Source: an uncultured Pseudomonadota bacterium (GTDB lineage Bacteria > Pseudomonadota > Gammaproteobacteria > Steroidobacterales > Woeseiaceae). From it: a DNA stretch of 64,000 bases. Made by a program: the position numbers and the translations under genes. Each line of letters starts with the position of its first letter. Position 1 is the stretch's first letter. The notes beneath the pieces are model-generated. The model saw nothing but the letters and a program-made list of their open reading frames with translations, ran no database searches and was not told the DNA's origin. Of the stretch, positions 28,797-35,182 are shown piece by piece. The stretch is taken from contig CAJXJW010000002.1 of assembly GCA_913055625.1 (NCBI GenBank), forward strand, positions 310,001 to 374,000, given 5' to 3'.

Positions 28797-29561
28797 ATGA
28801 ACAGCGCAGCGAATGGCGGCGACTCTGCACCGCTGAAGGGGCAGAAGCACCTGTACCAGCAGCCCGAGTTGCTGACGAACGAGGCTCACGGTGACCTCGG
28901 GTTCATCAAGGCGGAACGCCCGTTCGACTTCGTCGCCGACACGATAGCGGTTCCCGTGACCACGCCGGAGTTCGGCCAGGCCCAGAAGGATTTTCCGATC
29001 GTCTTCTCCGAGATGGAGAATCCGATCGCCCTTGCCATCATGGGCATTCCGGATGGCAAGAACCTGTTCGTGACGGGCAGCGGCGGTTGGGACTCCAACT
29101 CCTATCTGCCCGGCTACATGCGTTGCCATCCGTTCGCACTGGCCCCACAAGGCGACAAGGTTGCCGTCGTCGTAGACGTCCTGGCGAAGTGCGTCAGCAA
29201 GTCGCCAGAGCACCCGTTCTTCGTCGATGGAAAACCCAGTCCGCAGACCGAAGAGCTCATCAACTTCTGTGGTCAGTTCGAATCCGCCCGGCACCGGACG
29301 GTCGAGTACTGCAAGAGACTGAAGGAACTCGACCTGTTGTCTCCCCAGCGCACATCTCGAAACCCCGACACGGACAAAGAGGAGACCATTGCCGACTTCG
29401 TTGGTATCGACGTGCGCAAGCTCGAGAAGCTCGACGATGCCGTCGTTCTGGAACTCTACAAATCCGGTATCCTGCAGCTTGTCTACCTGCAGCTGAATTC
29501 GCTGGACAACTGGCGCAAACTGATCGCTCGCAGCGAGCGGCGGGCGGCCGAAACGGCGTGA
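28797..29561 (+). CDS. SapC-family protein
   Basis: A 254-residue protein of the SapC family, named after a gene next to the Campylobacter S-layer protein but of unclear function. Typical segments are FPIVFSEMENPIALAIMGI, YLPGYMRCHPFAL and the C-terminal LYKSGILQLVYLQLNSLDN. No signal peptide is visible. In TonB-receptor-rich bacteria such genes often sit next to receptors, tryptophan halogenases or cupin-like genes; here the receptor is 3.8 kb away with two sulfotransferases between. The ATG is supported by AGGAG 10-14 nt upstream. Confidence 0.88.
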   Translation: MNSAANGGDSAPLKGQKHLYQQPELLTNEAHGDLGFIKAERPFDFVADTIAVPVTTPEFGQAQKDFPIVFSEMENPIALAIMGIPDGKNLFVTGSGGWDSNSYLPGYMRCHPFALAPQGDKVAVVVDVLAKCVSKSPEHPFFVDGKPSPQTEELINFCGQFESARHRTVEYCKRLKELDLLSPQRTSRNPDTDKEETIADFVGIDVRKLEKLDDAVVLELYKSGILQLVYLQLNSLDNWRKLIARSERRAAETA

Positions 29562-29654
29562 GGCGCCGATTCGAAGGGATCACGTTTCCACGGTAACTAA
29601 TTTGTGACGGGCGCCGGGCGGAACTCCGTGGCGCAGCCGGAGTCGAAGTTCCAG

Positions 29655-29936
29655 ATGAGAACGATCGCGTCAAAAGTACCTGGCATGCTTGCGAACGTGA
29701 TTCCGGCGCTGCTCGCAGTCACGCTCCTGGGCGCCTGCGCGACGGATCGCTCCAATGCGATCATGAAGAACAGAATCCTGGCGACGTCGCCGGGCAACCA
29801 GATGCGGATGTGTCCCAGCGGCTATGTGCTGACCTGCAAAAGCACGCAGGAGCACGTCGAACAATGTTACTGCCTGGATCGGGATGTGCTGCGGGACGTG
29901 ATCCCGCCGGATCCGGCGCGCATGGGATCGAACTGA
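29655..29936 (+). CDS. Small Cys-containing lipoprotein, function unknown
   Basis: 93 residues from ATG 29655; a GTG at 29604 in frame is possible. A lipoprotein signal ends in LLGAC, so the mature protein begins at about Cys28. The mature part, about 65 residues, has four more Cys (in MCPSGYVLTCKS and EQCYCLDRD) that could form disulfides. I do not recognise the family. Similar short lipoproteins with a MCPxG...C..C motif occur in related bacteria, but this is from memory. It stands alone after the SapC gene. Confidence 0.65.
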   Translation: MRTIASKVPGMLANVIPALLAVTLLGACATDRSNAIMKNRILATSPGNQMRMCPSGYVLTCKSTQEHVEQCYCLDRDVLRDVIPPDPARMGSN

Positions 29937-29975
29937 CGGCCCGTCTCACAACCGGGCTCCTGCCAACAGGCTGAC

Positions 29976-31742
29976 CTAGTCCGGGATCGGCTCGTCCAGC
30001 AGCAGGGCGCGCACGTACTTGACCGGCGGCGAACCGAATGACAGCGCGGCGTCGTGATAGCGTCGGAGCGTGAACGACTCGCCCCAGGCCTCTTCCGCCG
30101 CCCGGCGCATCTCGACGTGCTCCTGGTAACCGACGAAGTACGTCGACAGTTGCGCGGACGTGAGTTGCGCGCGGATCCACTTCCCGGCAGCTTCGCGCTC
30201 CTCCTGGAAACCGCCTTCGATCATTAGTTTCATGGCCTGCTGTTCGGTCATGCCGTCGACGTGAATCGCCGAGTCGATTATGGCGTTCGTGATCCCGCGC
30301 AGGTACCACTTCAGGTTGATGAGTCGCATCAGCGGGTCGTGATCGAGGTAACCCTCGTCGATCATCATCCGCTCGGCGTACACGGCCCAGCCCTCGACGA
30401 ATGGCCCGGACCAGAACACGCTTCTGAGCGTGGACGGGTAGCGGTTGCTGTGCGCGATCTGCAGGTAATGGCCCGGTACGCCTTCGTGCAGCGTGAGGTC
30501 CTGTATCGAATAGAGATTGTACTCGCGCAGGAACGACCGTACCTGCTCCTCGGTCCAGTCCTCGGGCAGCGGCGCGACCGCGTAGAACGCGCTCTGGCCC
30601 TCGTCGAGCGGTCCCGGCGGGTCGAGGTAGGCGACGGACACGCCGCGCTGGAACTCGGGCATGATGATGATCTCGACCGGGTCGTCCGGCATCTCGACGA
30701 GATTCTTCTCGACGACGAAGTCGATGGCCTGCTGGAGCTGCTCCTTCGCGATGTCGACGATGCCGTCCGGCGGCGGAAGTTCCTGGTAGGCCTTCTCGAG
30801 CGCGGCCCGGATGATCACCTGCTTGAACGCCTCGTCGGGCGTGTCGGGGAAGTAGGTGTAAGGGTGTTCCTCCGCGTAGATGCCGCGGGCGATCTCGTAC
30901 ATCTCGTTTCGAACGCGCTGGTACTCGGCCTCCGCCCGGGACTGGACGTCTCGCCGGCTCATCGGTGAGTTCAGCGCGAACGCGAGCTTCTTGTCGTAGA
31001 GCGCCGCACCGATGCGAAAGTCGCCGGCGGCGGCCGGCAGCAGCTCGTTCTCGAGCCAGGCCTGCTGCTCGTCGATGGCCTTACGCGCCTTTGCGATCGC
31101 CGATTCGAGCGCGGCGCGCTCCGCAGCGGGCAGCGCATCCATTTCCGGGACGATCATCAGGTCGATGATCGACAGCACGCCGGCGTTCTGCTTGATCGCC
31201 GTCTCGGCATGGATCTTCGGCACGCGCGCCGGGACGAGGGACTTGCGGGCCTCGGCGAAAAAGCGCGGCAGCTGTTCGAGGCGCGCCGTTACGTTCCCGA
31301 GGCGAACCTCGATCGGCGCGAAGTCGCGGGCGACGAGACCGTAGATCGCGCTGCCGGCGAGATTCGTGTACACGAGCGGGTTCCATGCCCACTCCTCGAA
31401 CTCGGCGAGGCTCCACGTCGACGACTCGATCTCGTGCCGAAGCAGCTTTGCATCGACCTGGTTCGCGCGGGACAGCGCGCCGGGCTCGATGGCGTCGAGC
31501 GCGTCGCGATACTGCTCGTAGAGGTCGAGTTGCTTGCGCCGCGCCGCGGCGTTCACGCGATCGAGGGCATCGTCGCGGCTATGGTCGCCGATGAGGGTTG
31601 CGTTCACCGGCGAGAAGTTCGGGATGTCGCTCAGGTACTCCTGTGCGAGGTTTTCGAAGGCACGGTCCGCCGCCGATTCGGCACCGGCCGACAATGGCAA
31701 CAGGCAGGTCAGGAGGAGGGTGAGGCGGCGCATGGCGGACAT
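29976..31742 (-). CDS. DUF885-family secreted metallopeptidase-like protein
   Basis: About 588 residues with a signal peptide (LTLLLTCLLPLSAGA). The zinc motif is HEGVPGHYLQ (an HExxxGHxxQ form), which is the mark of the DUF885 group of M32-like carboxypeptidases, with the downstream Glu in FVEGWAVYAERMM. It is expected in the periplasm and probably cleaves peptides; the exact substrate is unknown. ATG 31742 and ATG 31733 are both possible starts; neither has a strong ribosome site. Confidence 0.87.
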   Translation of the reverse strand: MSAMRRLTLLLTCLLPLSAGAESAADRAFENLAQEYLSDIPNFSPVNATLIGDHSRDDALDRVNAAARRKQLDLYEQYRDALDAIEPGALSRANQVDAKLLRHEIESSTWSLAEFEEWAWNPLVYTNLAGSAIYGLVARDFAPIEVRLGNVTARLEQLPRFFAEARKSLVPARVPKIHAETAIKQNAGVLSIIDLMIVPEMDALPAAERAALESAIAKARKAIDEQQAWLENELLPAAAGDFRIGAALYDKKLAFALNSPMSRRDVQSRAEAEYQRVRNEMYEIARGIYAEEHPYTYFPDTPDEAFKQVIIRAALEKAYQELPPPDGIVDIAKEQLQQAIDFVVEKNLVEMPDDPVEIIIMPEFQRGVSVAYLDPPGPLDEGQSAFYAVAPLPEDWTEEQVRSFLREYNLYSIQDLTLHEGVPGHYLQIAHSNRYPSTLRSVFWSGPFVEGWAVYAERMMIDEGYLDHDPLMRLINLKWYLRGITNAIIDSAIHVDGMTEQQAMKLMIEGGFQEEREAAGKWIRAQLTSAQLSTYFVGYQEHVEMRRAAEEAWGESFTLRRYHDAALSFGSPPVKYVRALLLDEPIPD

Positions 31743-31810
31743 CCGGTTTCTTGCGATACGCGTCGAAGATAGCATGGAGCCACGGGCGCGGCAGCTGTAC
31801 CATCGGCGGC

Positions 31811-32704
31811 ATGCCGCGCTACCTCCTTCTCGCCGCCTCGTTGCTGGCTGCCGCCGCGTCGCGGGCGGATGAATTGCCCTGGTTTGTCCTGCAGGTGCCG
31901 GCGTCCATCACCGACCTGTTCGCCGCGGACAGCGGCGAGGCGGCCCTGTACCACTACGTTCGCACTGCTGGCGGCGATTGGTCCGCCGAGGCCTTTTACG
32001 TCTCGGTCGGCGAGAACGGCGTCGGCAAGCAGCGGGCCTGGGACCGCAGGACTCCGCTCGGCATCTACTTCGTCGTCGACCAGCTCGATACATCGCGCCT
32101 GCACGAGAAGTATGGCATCACGGCATTTCCGCTGGATTATCCGAACGTGCTGGACCGCGCCGCGGGGCGCACGGGCGACGGCATCTGGGTGCACGGCGTG
32201 CAGCCTGGTTCCGAGCGCCGGCCGGCGCGCGACACCGACGGATGCCTCGCGCTCGCGAACGAGGATCTCGAGCACCTGGTGCCGGCATTCGTGCCGGGCC
32301 GGACGCCGGTGGTCGTCACCCGGAGCATTGCCGCGGCACCGACCGCCGACCCGGAGGCCTTGCGCGCGGAACTCGCCGGGCGGCTCGATGCCTGGGTTTC
32401 GGCGCTGCGCGCAGGGAATTTCGAGGCCTACGAGCGCCTGTACGCGCCCGACTTTCGTTACCGGGGGCTGAACCGGGACGCGTGGGCCGCCCTGCGGCGC
32501 GAGGGCATGGCTGGCGACGGTGCCGGCCGGCATGGCATCGACGACGTGCTGTTGCTCGCCGACCCGGAAAACCCGGGGCTGTATCTGTCGCGCTTCCGGT
32601 TCCGACACGTGCGGGCCGGGCACAGCGTCGAGTCGATGAAACGGCTGTACTGGCGCCGCGACGACGGTGGAAGGTTGCTGATCGTCGCCGAGGACGTCGG
32701 CTGA
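31811..32704 (+). CDS. L,D-transpeptidase (YkuD) with C-terminal NTF2-like domain
   Basis: A 297-residue periplasmic protein with signal peptide (YLLLAASLLAAAASRA). The YkuD catalytic motif is WVHGVQ...DTDGCLALAN, with the nucleophile Cys in TDGC. Such enzymes make 3-3 cross-links or attach proteins to peptidoglycan. Residues about 195-297 form an NTF2-like fold (LRAGNFEAYERLYAPDFRYR), a tail known from YafK-type proteins. The ATG at 31811 is preferred over in-frame upstream codons because it directly precedes the signal peptide. Confidence 0.87.
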   Translation: MPRYLLLAASLLAAAASRADELPWFVLQVPASITDLFAADSGEAALYHYVRTAGGDWSAEAFYVSVGENGVGKQRAWDRRTPLGIYFVVDQLDTSRLHEKYGITAFPLDYPNVLDRAAGRTGDGIWVHGVQPGSERRPARDTDGCLALANEDLEHLVPAFVPGRTPVVVTRSIAAAPTADPEALRAELAGRLDAWVSALRAGNFEAYERLYAPDFRYRGLNRDAWAALRREGMAGDGAGRHGIDDVLLLADPENPGLYLSRFRFRHVRAGHSVESMKRLYWRRDDGGRLLIVAEDVG

Positions 32705-32725
32705 CGCCCCCCCGGAGCCGGTCGC

Positions 32726-33574
32726 TCAGCGAGCGCTTTCCCGCGCGATCAGTTCGTCGAGGACATCCATGAGCGGGTGGTGGCCGCCGGCTTCCGCCGC
32801 GCCCGTACGGTACTTGCCGTTGACGACGACGGTCGGGACGCTCTGGACTTCGTAGCGCCGGGTCAGGTCTTCGGCGACACGCATCTTCTGCGCCACTTCG
32901 AACGAGCCCCACGCTTTCGTGAACTCCTCGTCGCTGACACCGTAGCGCGCGAACAGGCGCTTGATCGAATCCTCCGACACGAGACGATTGCCGCGCTGGT
33001 GATACTCGTCGAACACGGCGCGACGGAACGCCTGGTCGTCCTGTATCACGCCGTTGCGCACGAGCACTTCCTGCGTGTAGTAGAGCTGCGCGTGAACTTT
33101 CAGAATCTGGTTCCAGATGGCCGGAACGTAGACGAAGCGCACATTGGGCGGCAGGTCCGATGCCCACTCGGAGATGACGGGCTCGAGGTCGTAGCAGTGC
33201 GGGCAGCCGTACCAGAAGAATTCGGCGACTTCGATCTTGTCGGTGCCGCCGATCGTCGGTTGGGCCGGGACCAGTCGGTGGTAGTGGACGCCGTCCTTGT
33301 ACTTGAACGTCGTGGCCGGCGCCGGCGTGTCGGCCTGCGCGAGCACGATCGCATCGCCCGCGTCCGCCTCGGGGTCGGCCGCGGATTCCTCGACGACCTC
33401 GACGGCTTCTTCGACGTCGTCGGCCGCATCCTCTCCGGTCACGGCGTCAGCGGGAGTCTCTTCGATCGCCGGCGTCTCTTCCTCGACGACCGGAGCGGGT
33501 TCTTCCTTGCTGCAGCCCGCAGCGGCGAGTACGCCTGCCAGCAGGCAGAGCGGCAACAGCGTGGAGAGTTTCAC
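32726..33574 (-). CDS. dsbA: DsbA-like thiol:disulfide oxidoreductase, predicted lipoprotein
   Basis: 282 residues. The signal ends in a lipobox LAAAGC (Cys21), so it should be membrane-tethered, unlike soluble DsbA. A Glu/Asp/Ala/Pro linker of about 55 residues follows. The thioredoxin fold has the active site WYGCPHCYDLEP and the cis-proline loop VQSVPTVVVNGKYR. It introduces disulfides into exported proteins, with DsbB elsewhere. Its start overlaps the cytochrome c4 stop by one base; cytochrome c4-dsbA adjacency near engB-polA is also seen in Pseudomonas. Confidence 0.92.
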   Translation of the reverse strand: MKLSTLLPLCLLAGVLAAAGCSKEEPAPVVEEETPAIEETPADAVTGEDAADDVEEAVEVVEESAADPEADAGDAIVLAQADTPAPATTFKYKDGVHYHRLVPAQPTIGGTDKIEVAEFFWYGCPHCYDLEPVISEWASDLPPNVRFVYVPAIWNQILKVHAQLYYTQEVLVRNGVIQDDQAFRRAVFDEYHQRGNRLVSEDSIKRLFARYGVSDEEFTKAWGSFEVAQKMRVAEDLTRRYEVQSVPTVVVNGKYRTGAAEAGGHHPLMDVLDELIARESAR

Positions 33575-34197
33575 TATTTCAATCCCTGAATGTAAGACGC
33601 CAGGGCTTCGACGTCGTCCTGCGTCAATCGTTCCGCAATCTCGCGCATCATGCGTGTCTTGCCGTCGGACTTCCGGGTGCCGGCCGCGTAGTCACGCAGT
33701 TGCTTGGCCGTGTACGCCGCATGCTGGCCCGCGAGCAACGGGTACTTCGCCGCCGGGTTGCCGCGGCCGGTGGGGCCGTGGCACGCGATACACGCCGGGA
33801 CGCCGCGGTCGGCATTGCCGCCGCGCCACAGCGCTTCGCCGCGATCTACCGTGTCCGCGTTGGCCACCGATTGCGTGCCGCGCTCGAGAGACTCGTAGTA
33901 GACCGCGAGGTCCGCAACGTCCTCGTCCGACAAGGCCATGGCCTGGGGCGCCATCAGCGGGTCCTGGCGATCGCCGGACTTGAAGGCCGCGAGCTGGGCC
34001 GCGACGTAGGGTGCGCCCTGGCCGGCCAGGTTCGGCCATTGGGGCGACAGGCTGTTGCCGTCGGCGCCGTGACAGGCGCTGCACGGCGTCGACTTCGTCT
34101 TGCCCGCGGCGACGTCGCCGTCGACGAGGCTTTCCGCCTGTGCAGCCGTCGCAAAAAAGGCCAGCAGCAGGCAAACAGGGGCGATAGCAGTTCTCAT
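33574..34197 (-). CDS. Cytochrome c4-type dihaem protein
   Basis: A 207-residue exported cytochrome with signal peptide (IAPVCLLLAFFATAAQA). There are two haem sites, CSACH and CIACH, each in a c-type domain (ADGNSLSPQWPNLAGQ and GPTGRGNPAAKYPLLAGQ), with Met ligands likely in LMAPQAMAL and TRMMREIA. Cytochrome c4 passes electrons to terminal oxidases in the periplasm. ATG 34197 is chosen next to the signal; another ATG at 34218 is in frame. Forms an operon with dsbA. Confidence 0.92.
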   Translation of the reverse strand: MRTAIAPVCLLLAFFATAAQAESLVDGDVAAGKTKSTPCSACHGADGNSLSPQWPNLAGQGAPYVAAQLAAFKSGDRQDPLMAPQAMALSDEDVADLAVYYESLERGTQSVANADTVDRGEALWRGGNADRGVPACIACHGPTGRGNPAAKYPLLAGQHAAYTAKQLRDYAAGTRKSDGKTRMMREIAERLTQDDVEALASYIQGLK

Positions 34198-34353
34198 AAG
34201 GTCAACCAGCTCAATCATGAACGCCTGACGCACCCGCCGGACGATGGCCGCGGCCATCGAAACCAGTTCCTGTCAGGATTGCGCCGAACGATGGTGGCGC
34301 CGGGTGTCAATACTTCCTTAAAATTATACACGACATCCCGCCCGCATACCCCC

Positions 34354-34962
34354 ATGTCCGATTACCCTGACGCCCGATTCCTCACGAGCGCGAACGCGCC
34401 CGGCCAGTTCGTTCCCGACACCGGGAGTGAGGTTGCCGTGGCCGGCCGGTCCAACGCCGGAAAGTCCAGCGCGATCAACGTCATCGTCAACCGGCGGCAG
34501 TTCGCGCGTACGAGCAAGACGCCCGGCCGCACGCAACTCGTCAACTTCTTCGAGCTCGCCCCCGGTCGCCGGTTGGTCGACCTGCCGGGCTACGGTTTTG
34601 CACGGGTCGCCGAGTCGGTCCGTGCCCACTGGGGCGAGTTGCTGCAGCGCTATTTTTCGGAGCGGAAGAGCCTCCGCGGGCTGCTCCTCGTGACGGACAT
34701 CCGGCGCGGACTGACCGACTTCGACCAGCGCATGCTCGCGCTCGCGGATTCCGTGGACCTGCCAGTGCACGTCCTGCTGAACAAGGCGGACAAGTTGAAG
34801 CGCGGGCAGGTGGCGACGGCCGTGTTGACCGCGAGGCGGCAGCTCGGCCCGCGCGCGACCGTGCAGGCATTCTCGGCCCTGAAGCGTGACGGCGAGCGCG
34901 AGGCGCGCGCTGCGCTCGATGCGTTTCTCGCGGATGCCGGGCCTGGTGCGACCCCGTCGTAG
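34354..34962 (+). CDS. engB: Ribosome biogenesis GTPase EngB/YihA
   Basis: A 202-residue GTPase with G1 GRSNAGKSS, G3 DLPGYGFA, G4 NKADKLKRG, and the family N-terminus with ARFLTSA. It takes part in 50S subunit assembly. The ATG at 34354 matches the usual family start; the frame is open much further upstream but that part overlaps the divergent cytochrome gene. It converges on polA, with a candidate small RNA in the gap. Confidence 0.95.
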   Translation: MSDYPDARFLTSANAPGQFVPDTGSEVAVAGRSNAGKSSAINVIVNRRQFARTSKTPGRTQLVNFFELAPGRRLVDLPGYGFARVAESVRAHWGELLQRYFSERKSLRGLLLVTDIRRGLTDFDQRMLALADSVDLPVHVLLNKADKLKRGQVATAVLTARRQLGPRATVQAFSALKRDGEREARAALDAFLADAGPGATPS

Positions 34963-34968
34963 CCGAAC

Positions 34969-35005
34969 AAAAAAGCCCCGGACGGTGCGGGTACACGTCC
35001 GGGGC
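34969..35005 (-). terminator. Rho-independent terminator on the polA strand
   Basis: Perfect 10-bp stem GCCCCGGACG / CGTCCGGGGC (34975-34984 with 34996-35005), loop of 11 nt, followed on the minus strand by TTTTTT (complement of 34969-34974). The T run exists only on the minus strand, so it ends polA-side transcription (and the candidate small RNA), not engB. Confidence 0.9.
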
Positions 35006-35082
35006 CAACCGTCGCAACCGGCTTGGGGTCGCCGGGTTGCTGTCCTGTCTAGGGAGATAAACAGGCGAGTGACGAGCACTCG
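34969..35082 (-). ncRNA. Candidate small RNA in the polA-engB gap (Spot 42/ErsA position)
   Basis: Predicted RNA of about 114 nt, transcribed in the polA direction. Minus-strand sequence holds four hairpins in a row: CGAGTG/CACTCG (35066-35082), CCTGT/ACAGG with a UCUCCCU-containing loop (35044-35065), GCAACC-GGC/GCC-GGTTGC with a GACCCCAA loop (35014-35040), and a terminator stem with six U (34969-35005). A GGAACTA / TCTTAA pair, 16 nt apart (35115-35087), resembles a sigma-E/AlgU promoter. The place between polA and engB is that of Spot 42 in enterics and ErsA in Pseudomonas; engB-cytochrome c4-dsbA follow as in Pseudomonas. The C-rich loops could pair with ribosome sites. Transcription is inferred, not shown. 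Confidence 0.6.
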
Positions 35083-35086
35083 GTAA

Positions 35087-35115
35087 TTAAGATTCTGCCG
35101 GGCGGATTTAGTTCC
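35087..35115 (-). promoter_or_regulatory. Sigma-E/AlgU-like promoter for the candidate small RNA
   Basis: Minus strand: GGAACTA (35115-35109), 16-nt spacer, TCTTAA (35092-35087). This fits the extracytoplasmic stress sigma consensus GGAACTT-N15/16-TCnnA. It is placed so that a transcript would begin at the first hairpin near 35080-35082. Confidence 0.45.
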
Positions 35116-35182
35116 CGGAAGTCCATAAATCTCTGTTAAATGGGCAAATTTTGTTTAGACAGAGTCTGAGGTCGGCCCGCCT

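Noticed and set aside
34969..35005. Terminator for engB on the plus strand
   Set aside because: The stem is symmetric but the T run is only on the minus strand; plus-strand sequence after the stem is CAACCGTC.
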